From contig NZ_JAHCDI010000004.1 in assembly GCF_019697375.1 (NCBI RefSeq), forward strand, positions 1,475,324 to 1,539,323: DNA of 64,000 bases, written 5' to 3'. The notes beneath the pieces are model-generated. The model worked only from the letters and a program-made list of their open reading frames with translations, searched no databases and was not told the origin of the DNA. Shown one piece after another: positions 26,088-35,180 of this stretch. Made by a program: the position numbers and the translations under genes. The stretch's first letter is position 1, and every line of letters starts with the position of its first letter. The DNA comes from Micromonospora tarapacensis (GTDB taxonomy: Bacteria > Actinomycetota > Actinomycetes > Mycobacteriales > Micromonosporaceae).

Positions 26088-27202
26088 CCGGCACCGTCCT
26101 CGACGCCGACGAGCTGACCCGCGCCGCCCTCGCCGACGGTGCCGGCCACCCCGGTGACCTGCGCTTCCAACCGGCGCTGCGCCGGCTGGTCCAGGCGATC
26201 AACGACGAGGCCCGGCTGACCCCGGACGGTGCCCGGGTGGCGCGGGCGTCGCTCGTGGGTTCGTTGCGAACCCAGCTGCGGCTGGCCGCCCGGCCGGTGC
26301 CGCCGGCACCCCGACCGGTCGCCGTGACGGTGGTGACCGGTCTGCACCGCACCGGCACCACCCTGTTCCAGACGCTGCTCGCCGCCCACCCGGGGGTCCG
26401 CGCACCGCAACTGTGGGAGCTGCTCGCCCCCGCCGCGACGCAGCCGGCCGCGGAACTGGTCGCCGCGGCCACCCGCTACGTCGACGAGTACCACCGGGCC
26501 GCGCCGGCGTTCGCCGCCATCCACCCGCTGCACGCCCGCAAGCCCGAGGAGTGCCACCGGCTGATCGCCAACAGCTTCCACTCCGAGATCTACGGCCTGC
26601 GTTACCACGTTCCCGGCTACCTGGGGTGGCTGGCCCGCCAGGACCACACCGCCGCGTACGCCCTGCACCGTGAACAGCTCGACGCGATCGTCGCCCGGGA
26701 CTCGGGCGGGGGGCACCTGGTGCTCAAGTGCCCGTTCCACCTCTGGCACGCCGCAGACCTGGCCGCGACCTACCCGCAGGCCCGGGTCGTCCGGCTGCAC
26801 CGCGATCCGGTGGCCGCCGTCGCCTCGGTGTGCAGCCTCACCCGGACGGTCCGGGCCGCCCGCTCCGCCCACGTCGACCCGCACGAGATCGGTGCGTTCT
26901 GGCTGGATCGCACCGCCGCCGCGGTGCCCGGGCTGCACGATCCCGACGCGTTCGCCGGGTTGGCGGTGTTCGACCTGCGCTACCGGGAGCTGATCGCCGA
27001 TCCGGTGGCGGCGGTGGCCCGGGTCTGCGCGTTCGCCGGACTGCCGTTCGACGCGCCGGCCCGGCAGGCGGTGCGGACCGCGGCCCAGACCGCGGCCCGC
27101 GGCGCCCCCGGCCGGCACCACTACCGACTGACCGACTACGGGCTCGACGAGGAACGGGTGCGCCGCCGCTTCGCCGACTACCGGGCCGCCTACCGACTGT
27201 GA
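26084..27202 (+). CDS. PAPS-dependent sulfotransferase
   Basis: 372 residues. The PAPS 5'-phosphosulfate loop is GLHRTGTTLFQ at residues 86-96 and the 3'-phosphate motif is ARVVRLHRDPVAAVASV near residue 230. Sulfotransferases move a sulfo group to an O- or N-acceptor. The ATG overlaps the glutamate mutase stop (ATGA), placing it firmly in the precursor operon. Possible roles are sulfation of the finished peptide, making a leaving group on a precursor (as in azabicycle pathways), or N-sulfonation as in monobactams; the sequence does not decide. Confidence 0.85.
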   Translation: MTGTVLDADELTRAALADGAGHPGDLRFQPALRRLVQAINDEARLTPDGARVARASLVGSLRTQLRLAARPVPPAPRPVAVTVVTGLHRTGTTLFQTLLAAHPGVRAPQLWELLAPAATQPAAELVAAATRYVDEYHRAAPAFAAIHPLHARKPEECHRLIANSFHSEIYGLRYHVPGYLGWLARQDHTAAYALHREQLDAIVARDSGGGHLVLKCPFHLWHAADLAATYPQARVVRLHRDPVAAVASVCSLTRTVRAARSAHVDPHEIGAFWLDRTAAAVPGLHDPDAFAGLAVFDLRYRELIADPVAAVARVCAFAGLPFDAPARQAVRTAAQTAARGAPGRHHYRLTDYGLDEERVRRRFADYRAAYRL

Positions 27203-27245
27203 CCCATCCTTTCCGGTCGTTCCACCCCGCAGAAGGAGAGATGCC

Positions 27246-28559
27246 GTGCAGACCACCACGACGAACACCGAGGTTCCCGCACCGCGCAGCCCGGAGCCCG
27301 CGGCGCCGGCCAGCACGCCGATGGAGTTGGCGCTGCACGAGGTCGAGGCGGTGAACTCGGTCGCCGGTGACAACCCCGTCAAGATCGGGATTCTCTCGCC
27401 GATGACGCGCCCCGGCGACGCGATGGCGGGGGTGCTGATCTCCCGGGGCGCCCGCCTGGGTGCGGAGTACCTCCGCGAGCACGGAGGCGTCCTGGGCGGC
27501 CGGAACGTGTCGTTCGTCGCCTACAACGACATGGCCACCGCCGCCCAGGAGGGCTTCCCGCGCTCCGCCGTGGCGGGCCTGGCGAAGCTCGCCATGGTCG
27601 ACGAGGTGCTCGCCGTGCTGGGCCAGTGGCACCTGCGGACCACCCCGTGGGTGGCGGAGATGTGCGAGAAGCTCGGCGTGCCGATGTTCGTGGAGAACGG
27701 GCACAGCACGGTGACCCACGGCCGGCGGACGATCTACCGCACCTACTTCTCCATCGCCGACCGGGTACCGCTGATGATGGACTGTCTGGCCGACATCGGT
27801 GCCCGCCGGATCGGCATGATCGCCCCCGACACGGTGTTCGGCAAGACCATGGCCGACACCCTTCAGGAGTACGGCGAGTCCCGGCACGGCATGGAGTTCC
27901 TCCGCTTCGACTTCGAGCAGGAGGTGGCGCTGGACTGGCGTGAGCAACTGCGCCAGATCAAGGAGTGGGCGCCGGACGCCTTCATCAACGGCGGGCTCAA
28001 CGTCGTCGCCGGTGGCGGCCCGGTCGGCAACAGCTACCACATCCTCCAGCAGGCCATCGAGCTCGGTCTGCTGCCGGCGGTGCCGATGATGGTGACCTTC
28101 GGCTTCCCGATGCGCTCGCAGGACTACTGGCGGATGGCCGGCGCGGGCGGCAACGGGGTGATGTGGCCGGCGACGAAGTTCCGCCCCTCGTGGTCGGAGA
28201 TGACCCCGATCGGCCGCTGGTTCACCGACCGGTTCATGCAGCGGTACGGCTTCGCGCCGCCGGACACCTGCCTGAGCGCGTTCACCGACGTGACGATCAT
28301 CGGCCAGGCGCTGGAGGTGGCCGGCACCGACGGTCGCGAGGCGCTGCTCGACGCCCTGGAGTCCACGGAGTTCGACACCTGGCGGGGCCCGCTGCGCTTC
28401 GAACGGGGCGCCGAGCACTGGCACCACAACCCGCCGGAGCTGGTGGTCATGCAGTACCAGACGGTCGGCCAGACCTTCGACGACGCGGCGATCATCTATC
28501 CGCCGGCCCTGGCGGACAGCAAGTTCCGGCCCTCGGCGGCCGGCGGGGAACTGCCGTGA
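27246..28559 (+). CDS. Periplasmic-binding-fold protein (UrtA/LivK/AmiC type) without a signal peptide
   Basis: 437 residues of the type I periplasmic-binding fold: NPVKIGILSPMTRPGD opens lobe 1 near residue 39, followed by LGAEYLREHGGVLG and VLGQWHLRTTPWV, then lobe 2 with RRIGMIAPDTVFGKTMAD. It most resembles urea/short-chain amide binding proteins, but the N-terminus is a Pro/Thr-rich 35-residue tail with no hydrophobic core, so it should stay in the cytoplasm. GTG 27246 has GAAGGAGAG upstream. Its end overlaps the TPP enzyme start (GTGA). No permease or ATPase is adjacent. It may be a sensor, like AmiC, or a recruited enzyme; unclear. Confidence 0.7.
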   Translation: MQTTTTNTEVPAPRSPEPAAPASTPMELALHEVEAVNSVAGDNPVKIGILSPMTRPGDAMAGVLISRGARLGAEYLREHGGVLGGRNVSFVAYNDMATAAQEGFPRSAVAGLAKLAMVDEVLAVLGQWHLRTTPWVAEMCEKLGVPMFVENGHSTVTHGRRTIYRTYFSIADRVPLMMDCLADIGARRIGMIAPDTVFGKTMADTLQEYGESRHGMEFLRFDFEQEVALDWREQLRQIKEWAPDAFINGGLNVVAGGGPVGNSYHILQQAIELGLLPAVPMMVTFGFPMRSQDYWRMAGAGGNGVMWPATKFRPSWSEMTPIGRWFTDRFMQRYGFAPPDTCLSAFTDVTIIGQALEVAGTDGREALLDALESTEFDTWRGPLRFERGAEHWHHNPPELVVMQYQTVGQTFDDAAIIYPPALADSKFRPSAAGGELP

Positions 28560-30274
28560 CAACGGTTCCCGACGTGGTGGACCGGGCCGCCGGCCCACCA
28601 CGCACCGCCGCCGGCACGGTCGTGGCCACCCTGCTCGCCCACGGCGTCGACCGGGTGTTCTGCGTGGCCGGGGAGAGCTACCTGGCGGTGCTCGACGAAC
28701 TGCACGCCACGCCGGCGGTCGACGTGGTGACCAGCCGGCACGAGGCGTCCGCCGGGTTCGCCGCGGTGGCCGACGCGAAGCTCACCGGACGGGCCGGGGT
28801 GTGCCTGGTCAGCCGCGGCCCGGGAGCCACCAACGCGAGCATCGCCGTGCACTCCGCGTTGCAGGACGCCGTGCCGCTGGTGCTGGTGGTCGGCCAGGTG
28901 CCGCGGGTGGACCTCGGCACGGAGGCGTTCCAGGAGGTCGACTACGCGCGGGCCTTCAGCGCCCTGGCCAAGGAGGTCCTGGTCCTGCTGGAGCCGGCGC
29001 GGGCCGGCGAGTTCGTCGCCCGGGCGCTGCGGACCGCAGAGTCGGGCACCCCCGGCCCGGTGGTGCTGGTGCTGCCCGAGGACGTGCTGGAGATGCCGGA
29101 CCCCGACGGTGCCGTCCCGGCGCGGTGGCAGCCCGCCGCGACCGGCGCCGCTCCGGCCGAGCTCGACCGGGTGCGGGAACTGCTGCGTCGGTCGGAACGT
29201 CCGCTGCTGCTGGCCGGTGGCGCACTGTCCGGGCAGACCGGTCGGCGGCTGCTGGCCGCCGCCGCCCACCGGCACCACCTGCCGGTGCTGACCAGCAACA
29301 AGCGGCAGGACCTGTTCGACAACCGGGATCCGTGTTATGCCGGCCACCTGCACAACAACACCCAGCAACAGCAACGGGACCTGCTCGGCCGGGCCGACCT
29401 GATGCTGGCCGTCGGCACCCGGCTCGACGACGTGACCACCCTGGGCCGGCGGCTGCCCGACCCGGGTGCCGCCGGGCCGGCCCTGGTGCACGTCTACCCG
29501 GACCCGCAGCGACTGGGCCGGGTCCACCCGCCGACGGTCGGGCTGGCCGGCGACCCGGTGGAGTTCCTGCGGCAGCTGGCCGCCGCCGAGCCGGCCGGGG
29601 TGGACGCGGGCCGGGTCGCCTGGGTCGACGAGCTGCACGAGTTGGAGGTGGCCAAGGCACGGTGGGCCGAACATCCCAGCGACGACGGCGTGGCGTTCGG
29701 CGCGCTGGTCGCCGGCCTCGACGAGCTGACCGGCGGTGACGTGGTGGTCACCCTCGACTCGGGCACCTTCACCAGTTGGCTCTACCGCTACCTGCGGCTG
29801 ACCGGGGACGGCCGGATGCTCGGGGTCGGCTCCAGCGCAATGGGCTTCGGGGTACCGGCCGGGGTGGCCGCCGCGCTGCGCACCGGCCGGCCGGTGGTGG
29901 TGCTGGTGGGCGACGGCGGGTTCCTGATGACCGGCTCCGAACTGGCCACCGCGGTGAGCCGCCGGTTGCCGCTGATCGTGGTGATCGCGAACAACGGCAG
30001 CTACGGCACCATCCGGGCGCATCAGGAACGGGCGTACCCGGGGCGGGTCATCGCCACCGACCTGGACAACCCCGACTTCGTCGCGCTGGCCCGGGCGTAC
30101 GGCGCGCTGGGCCTGGCGGTCGGGACCGAGCAGGACGTGGAGCCCTGCCTCGCCCGGGCGCTGGCGCACGGCGGACCGGTGGTCGTCGACGTACGGACCA
30201 GCCTCTCCTGGATCTCGGCGTACCGGCGGATCGACGTGAGCGGCTCGACCGGGGTGGGGGTGGGTGTCGCGTGA
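28556..30274 (+). CDS. Thiamine-diphosphate enzyme of the acetolactate synthase family
   Basis: 572 residues with three domains. The N-terminal PYR domain has the activating Glu in TSRHEASAGFAA near residue 62, a central domain follows, and the C-terminal PP domain has GDGGFLMTGSEL...NN (about 452-479) that binds Mg-ThDP. ALS-family members decarboxylate 2-oxoacids and couple or cleave carbon chains. With an adjacent decarboxylase, aminotransferase and dehydrogenase it probably acts on a keto acid from precursor synthesis. Sulfoacetaldehyde acetyltransferase and phosphonopyruvate-decarboxylase-like activities are other options. GTG 28556 overlaps the upstream stop; its stop overlaps the next GTG. 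Confidence 0.8.
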   Translation: MTTVPDVVDRAAGPPRTAAGTVVATLLAHGVDRVFCVAGESYLAVLDELHATPAVDVVTSRHEASAGFAAVADAKLTGRAGVCLVSRGPGATNASIAVHSALQDAVPLVLVVGQVPRVDLGTEAFQEVDYARAFSALAKEVLVLLEPARAGEFVARALRTAESGTPGPVVLVLPEDVLEMPDPDGAVPARWQPAATGAAPAELDRVRELLRRSERPLLLAGGALSGQTGRRLLAAAAHRHHLPVLTSNKRQDLFDNRDPCYAGHLHNNTQQQQRDLLGRADLMLAVGTRLDDVTTLGRRLPDPGAAGPALVHVYPDPQRLGRVHPPTVGLAGDPVEFLRQLAAAEPAGVDAGRVAWVDELHELEVAKARWAEHPSDDGVAFGALVAGLDELTGGDVVVTLDSGTFTSWLYRYLRLTGDGRMLGVGSSAMGFGVPAGVAAALRTGRPVVVLVGDGGFLMTGSELATAVSRRLPLIVVIANNGSYGTIRAHQERAYPGRVIATDLDNPDFVALARAYGALGLAVGTEQDVEPCLARALAHGGPVVVDVRTSLSWISAYRRIDVSGSTGVGVGVA

Positions 30275-31667
30275 GCATGTACGAATCGTTGACCGGGCTG
30301 ATCGGTGACACCCCGCTGGTGCGGCTGCGCCGGGTCGCCACGCCCGGCTCGGCGCCGCTCTACGCCAAGGTGGAGTACCTCAACCCGGGTGGCTCGGTGA
30401 AGGACCGGATCGCGCTGCGGATGGTCGAGACCGCCGAGGCCGAGGGGCTGCTGCTGCCCGGTGGGACGATCGTCGAACCGACCTCCGGCAACACCGGCGT
30501 GGGGCTGGCCATCGTCGCCCAGCAGCGGGGCTACCGCTGCGTCTTCACCTGCCCGGACAAGGTCTCCCGCGACAAGATCGACGTGCTGCGGGCGTACGGG
30601 GCGGAGGTGGTGGTCTGCCCGGCCGCCGTGCGTCCCGAACATCCCGACTCGTACCGCAGCACGGCCACCCGGATCGCCGCCGAGCGGCCCGGCGCGGTGC
30701 AGCTCAACCAGTACGCCAACCGCAGCAACCCGGAGTCGCACTACCACAGCACCGGGCCGGAGTTGTGGCGGCAGACGGAGGGCCGGCTGACCCACTTCGT
30801 CACCGGGATCGGCACCGGCGGCACGATCTCGGGCGCCGGCCGCTACCTGAAGGAGGTTTCCGGCGGGGCGGTGCGGATAGTAGGCGTCGACCCGGACGGG
30901 TCGGTCTACTCGGGCGGCGCCGGCCGGCCGTACCTGGTGGAGGGGGTCGGCCAGCCGAGCTACCCGGACTCCTACGACCCCTCGGTGGTCGACGAGATCA
31001 TCCCCATCGCCGACCACGAGGCGATCCTGATGACCCGCCGGCTGGCCCGCCAGGACGCCCTGCTCACCGGCGGTTCCGGCGGGATGGCCGCCGCCGCCGC
31101 GGTCCGGGTCGCCGCGGCGGCGGGCCGCGGGCGCTGGTCGTGGTGCTGCTGCCGGACTCCGGCCGGGGCTACCTGTCGAAGATCTTCAACGACGACTGGC
31201 TGGCCGGGCTGGGCCTGCACGATCCGCCCACCGACCAGCCGAGGGTCCGCGACGCCGCGACCGGCGGCCACCCGGCGCTGATCCGGCCCGACGAGACCCT
31301 CGCCAACGCGGTGAAGCTGCTGCGCGACGCCGACGCCACACACCTGCTGGTCAGCGCGGCGCCGCCGCCGGTACGGCTGGCCGAGATCCTGGGCACGGTC
31401 ACCGATGCGGTGCTGGCCCGGGCGTACGCCGCCGGCGCCGGCGCCGACGACCCGGTCGGCGCCCACCTGGGACCGGTGCCGCCGCAGGTCGGTGCCGGCA
31501 TGCCGCTGCCGGACGTGGTCCCGATGCTGTCCGATCCGTCGTCCGCCGTGCTGGTGTTGGACGGCGGGCGCCCGCGTTGCCTGCTGACCGCCGGCTGCCT
31601 CGTCGAGTACCTCGCCGGGGGTCGGGCGGCGGGCACGTCCGCACCATCGCCGCTGGGGGAGCAGTGA
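30271..31667 (+). CDS. Cystathionine beta-synthase-like PLP enzyme with C-terminal CBS region (reading frame broken near 31122)
   Basis: Fold type II PLP enzyme: PLP Lys in NPGGSVKDRIA, TSGNTG near residue 70, TGIGTGGTISGAG phosphate loop and the CBS-type GVDPDGSVYSGG. After GGSGGMAAAAAVRVAAAAG the frame changes; the conserved sequence resumes as PRALVVVLLPDSGRGYLSKIF and ends with a CBS-domain-like region (about 330-460). One missing G in the GGG run 31122-31124 restores about 465 residues. Such enzymes replace the beta-OH of Ser/Thr. Next to an ASL-type lyase it may add an amino donor to make 2,3-diaminopropionate or 2,3-diaminobutyrate; plain cystathionine synthesis is the alternative. Start GTG 30271 or ATG 30277. 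Confidence 0.8.
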
Positions 31668-32851
31668 ACGCTGTCATCGAGTACGTGGACCCGGTCGAGG
31701 GGTTCCGTGGCTGGCTGGTCTACGACGGGTCGGACTGCCGGCTGGCCGCCGGCGGTTGCCGGGTGAAGCCGGGGCTGACCGTGGCGGACCTGGCCGAGCT
31801 GGCCGGCCGGATGACCCTGAAGGAGCGGCTGCTGGGCATCAACGTCGACGGCGCCAAGTGCGGCATCGACTACGACCCGCACGCACCCGGTAAGAGTGCC
31901 GCGCTGCGCCGGTTCCTCGGCTTCCTGCGCGGGCAGCTGATGACCCGCTTCAGCATGGGTTGCGACATGGGCACCCGCTGGGAGGAGCTGGAGGAGCTGG
32001 CCGCGCTGGAGGGCATCCCGTCGATCAAGTACGCGGTACGCGGGGCGCAGGGGTTCAGCGAGGCCGAGTTCGTCGCCCGGATGGGCCTGCTCGACCAGCA
32101 CGTCGGCGCGTTGACGCTGGCGCAGCGCCGCGCCGGGCACGCCCTGGCCCAGGCGGCGGTGATGGCCGCCCGCGCCGGCGCCCTGCCCGGCCCGCTGTCG
32201 TGCACCCTGCAGGGCTTCGGCAACCTCGGCCGGGCGGCGGCGTACACGCTGGTGCAGGAGGGTGTCCGGATCACGGCGGTCGCCGACGAGTACGGCTGCG
32301 TCGCCGACCCGGCCGGGCTCGACGTCGCCGCCATGCTGGCCGAGCCGGCCGGTACCCCGGTGCCGCGGCTCGCCCCGCAGGCCAGGGGGCTGCCCGCCGC
32401 CGCACTGTTCGACCTATCCACCGACCTGGTGCTGCTGGCCGCCGGCGCCGACGGGCTGCCGGCCGAGCGGGCCGGCCGGCTGCCGGCCCCGGTGGTGGTG
32501 GTCGGTGCGAACTGCGGGCTGAGTCCGCAGGCGGAGCATGCCCTGCACCGGGCCGGGGTGCTGGTGGTGCCGGACTTCGTCGGCGGCATCGGCGGGTCCG
32601 CGTCGATGGAGGCGCTGTTCGGGCCGGCCCGCTGCCCGAGCCCGCGGGGCGTGCTCGACGGCGTGACGGAACTGATGCGCCAACTCGTCGACCACCTGAC
32701 CGACGAGGCCCGGCGCCGCGACCTGCCGCTGCGGCAGGTCGCGTACGACACGGCCGCCGCCGCCCGGGTGGCCCTCGGCGAGCCGCCGTACGGCGGCAGC
32801 CCCTTCCTCACCCGACCACTGACCGCGACGAGCCACCCCGTCCGTCGCTGA
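31664..32851 (+). CDS. Glu/Leu/Phe/Val dehydrogenase-like protein
   Basis: 395 residues. The N-terminal catalytic domain has DGAKCGIDYDP around residue 60, where the catalytic Lys of this family sits, but in a less Gly-rich setting than the usual GGxKGG. The NAD domain has TLQGFGNLGRAAAYTL near 180 and VPDFVGGIGGSASMEALFG near 300. These enzymes reversibly deaminate amino acids. In staphyloferrin-type Dap synthesis a different NAD enzyme releases Dap from a CBS-like product, so this one may play that part, or recycle glutamate. GTG 31664 overlaps the CBS-like stop. Confidence 0.75.
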   Translation: MNAVIEYVDPVEGFRGWLVYDGSDCRLAAGGCRVKPGLTVADLAELAGRMTLKERLLGINVDGAKCGIDYDPHAPGKSAALRRFLGFLRGQLMTRFSMGCDMGTRWEELEELAALEGIPSIKYAVRGAQGFSEAEFVARMGLLDQHVGALTLAQRRAGHALAQAAVMAARAGALPGPLSCTLQGFGNLGRAAAYTLVQEGVRITAVADEYGCVADPAGLDVAAMLAEPAGTPVPRLAPQARGLPAAALFDLSTDLVLLAAGADGLPAERAGRLPAPVVVVGANCGLSPQAEHALHRAGVLVVPDFVGGIGGSASMEALFGPARCPSPRGVLDGVTELMRQLVDHLTDEARRRDLPLRQVAYDTAAAARVALGEPPYGGSPFLTRPLTATSHPVRR

Positions 32852-32866
32852 ACCACGGAGGCACCC

Positions 32867-34276
32867 ATGTCCGTCACCCACGCCCACCCGGTCGACAGCT
32901 GCCGTCACGAGCGGGGCCACATCACCGACTCGCGCTTCTACGGCAACCGCTACGCGACGGCCGCCAGCCGGCGGATCTACTGCGACGTCTGTCGCAAGCA
33001 GCGCTGGCTCGACATCGAGGCGGCGTTGGCCCAGGCGCAGGGTGAGCTGGGCATGATTCCCGGTGCGGCCGTCAACGGCATCGTCTCGGCAGCCCGGCTG
33101 GAACGCATCGACCTCGACGCGGTGCAGGAGGAGATCGAACGTTCGGGCCACTCGCTGGTCGGGCTGCTCCGGGTATTCCAGGCCGCCTGCCTCGACGGCA
33201 GCGGCGAATTCATCCACTTCGGCGCCACCACTCAGGACATCCAGGACACCGGGCAGTCGCTGGAGATCCGGGACACCCTGGACGAGGTGGACCGCGAACT
33301 CGCCGAGATCCTCGCCTGCCTGGTCGAGTTGGCCGAGGAGCACGCCGACACGGTCGCGGTGGGGCGTACCCACGCCCGGGCCGCCCTGCCGATGAGCTTC
33401 GGGCTCAAGGTCGCCAGCTGGATCGACGAGATCCTGCGCCACACGGAGCGGCTCGCCACCGTCCGGTCCCGGGTGGTGGTGGCGCAGCTGTTCGGCGGCG
33501 CCGGGACCATGGCCGGTTTCGGCGGCGAGGGCATCGGCCTGCTGGAACGCTTCGCCGCCCGGCTGGGCCTGGGCGTGCCCACGATCGGCTGGCACGTGGC
33601 GCGCGACCGGATGGTCGAGTTCGTCACCACGCTCGCCATGGTCGCCGGCACCCTGGGCCGCATCGCCGACGAGATCCGCACCATCGGCCGGCCCGAGTTC
33701 GGCGAGGTCACCGAGCCGTGGCGGTACGGCAAGGTCGGATCGAGCACGATGCCGCACAAGCGCAACCCGGAGCGGTGCGAGCAGGTGGTGGTGATGGCGA
33801 GGCTCGCCGCCGCGCAGGCAGGTATCGCGTTCACCGGGATGATCGGTGACCACGAGCGTGACTCACGGTCGCTGCGGGTGGAGTGGGCGTGCGTGCCGGA
33901 CGTGTCCCACTACACCCTGGCGGCCTGCGAGATCACCCGGGAGCTGGTCGCTGGCCTGACGGTCAACGTCGACCGGCTACGGGAGAACACCCGCGCCGTC
34001 GCCGACCAGCTCGCCTCGGAACGGCTGATGCTCGCCCTCGGCGCGCACGTCGGCAAGCAGACCGCCCACGAGCGGGTCTACGAGCTCAGCCAGCACGCCC
34101 ACGACGCCGGCCGGTCGCTGCGGGAGTCGCTGGACGGCTGTGCCGACCTGCGCCGGCTGCTGCCGGACCAGGAGGTCGACGTCATCTTCGACCCGGCCCG
34201 TTACCTCGGCGCGTCCACCGACCTGACCCACCGCGCGGTGGCCGAGGCCCGCAAGTGGCTGGGAGGTCGTGAGTGA
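32867..34276 (+). CDS. Adenylosuccinate/argininosuccinate lyase-superfamily enzyme
   Basis: 469 residues with the all-helical superfamily fold and the signature loop GSSTMPHKRNP near residue 291; HFGATTQDIQDTGQS at about 107-121 and GRTHARAALPMSFG near 165 are the other two conserved regions. The family cleaves C-N (or C-O) bonds by beta-elimination, commonly releasing fumarate. As the last gene of the precursor operon with a CBS-like enzyme, it fits a route in which an aspartate-type adduct is cleaved to free a diamino acid, as proposed for pacidamycin and friulimicin building blocks. A purine-pathway PurB is less likely given the context. Confidence 0.8.
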   Translation: MSVTHAHPVDSCRHERGHITDSRFYGNRYATAASRRIYCDVCRKQRWLDIEAALAQAQGELGMIPGAAVNGIVSAARLERIDLDAVQEEIERSGHSLVGLLRVFQAACLDGSGEFIHFGATTQDIQDTGQSLEIRDTLDEVDRELAEILACLVELAEEHADTVAVGRTHARAALPMSFGLKVASWIDEILRHTERLATVRSRVVVAQLFGGAGTMAGFGGEGIGLLERFAARLGLGVPTIGWHVARDRMVEFVTTLAMVAGTLGRIADEIRTIGRPEFGEVTEPWRYGKVGSSTMPHKRNPERCEQVVVMARLAAAQAGIAFTGMIGDHERDSRSLRVEWACVPDVSHYTLAACEITRELVAGLTVNVDRLRENTRAVADQLASERLMLALGAHVGKQTAHERVYELSQHAHDAGRSLRESLDGCADLRRLLPDQEVDVIFDPARYLGASTDLTHRAVAEARKWLGGRE

Positions 34277-34319
34277 ACGGTGACCTGCGACGGAACCGGA
34301 CGGCCGGTCCCGGACCGGT

Positions 34320-34359
34320 GGCCGGCGGGCCACCCGGCCGCCCGGGTGGCCCGCCGGCC
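34320..34359. terminator. Very strong hairpin between the lyase and SDR genes
   Basis: A perfect 18-bp stem runs 34320-34337 against 34342-34359 with a 4-base loop (core arms GCCGGCGGGCC and GGCCCGCCGGC). It lies between convergent genes, 44 bases after the lyase stop and just before the SDR stop. It probably ends the long precursor operon and the SDR transcript. Confidence 0.75.
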
Positions 34360-34368
34360 GGTCCCGGA

Positions 34369-35109
34369 TCAGCCCCGGCCCATCAGGGCGCCCCCGTTGA
34401 TCTGGATGATCTGACCGGTGACGAAGCCCGCACCGGCACCCGCGAGGTAGCCGACCAGGCCGGCGATGTCCGTGACGGTGCCGCCCCGGCCGACGGGCGC
34501 CTGCGCCGAGCGCTGCCGGTGGAACTCCGGCGTCATCCGGTCCCGGAAGAACTCGGTGCCGGCGACGTATCCGGGGGCCACCACGTTGACCGTGATCCCC
34601 CCGGCGGCGAGTTGGCCGGCCAGCTCCGTCGACCACGGGTGCAGCGCGGCCTTGGCGGCCCCGTAGGAGGCGTTGCCACGGAACGCGGCGATCGAGGTCA
34701 CCGTGACGATCCGGCCGCCCGGGCGACGCAGGGCGGGCAGCAGCGCCTGGGTCAACAGCACCACCGGGAGCACGTTCCCGCCGAGGTTGCGCAGGTACTG
34801 CTCGCGGATGGTGGCCAGGTCGTCGGCCGGGTGCGGCGCGAAGTTGCCCCCGGCGTTGTTGACCAGCACGTCGACCGTACGCCCGCCGTCGGTGATCTCG
34901 TCGGCGGCCCGGCGTACGTCGTCGGGCTCGCACAGGTCGGCGGCGACCGCCCGGACGCTGCCGCCGCCGCGCGTCAGCTCCTCGGCGGCCTGCTTGAGCA
35001 CCTCCGCCCGCCGGCCGAGCAGCACCACCTCGTGCCTCGCGGCCAACTCCGCGGCGATCGCCCGGCCGATGCCGGTGCCACCCCCGGACACCACGGCCAG
35101 CTTCGTCAC
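34369..35109 (-). CDS. Short-chain dehydrogenase/reductase
   Basis: 246 residues with the classical SDR set: SGGGTGIG cofactor loop near residue 8, VLVNNAGG near 80, catalytic Ser in VTVTSIAAF and the YGAAK motif, plus PGYVAG after it. GTG 35109 is chosen because GAGAGGGG lies just upstream; a longer reading adds 15 unlikely residues. It is the only minus-strand gene inside the biosynthetic region and is transcribed divergently from the aminotransferase. It could reduce a keto or aldehyde intermediate of the precursor pathway. Confidence 0.8.
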   Translation of the reverse strand: MTKLAVVSGGGTGIGRAIAAELAARHEVVLLGRRAEVLKQAAEELTRGGGSVRAVAADLCEPDDVRRAADEITDGGRTVDVLVNNAGGNFAPHPADDLATIREQYLRNLGGNVLPVVLLTQALLPALRRPGGRIVTVTSIAAFRGNASYGAAKAALHPWSTELAGQLAAGGITVNVVAPGYVAGTEFFRDRMTPEFHRQRSAQAPVGRGGTVTDIAGLVGYLAGAGAGFVTGQIIQINGGALMGRG

Positions 35110-35180
35110 ACCGACCACCCCTCTCGCTCCTCGATGCCCGGGAGTATCCACCACCTCAGCCCGACGACGGGAGCCACCGC

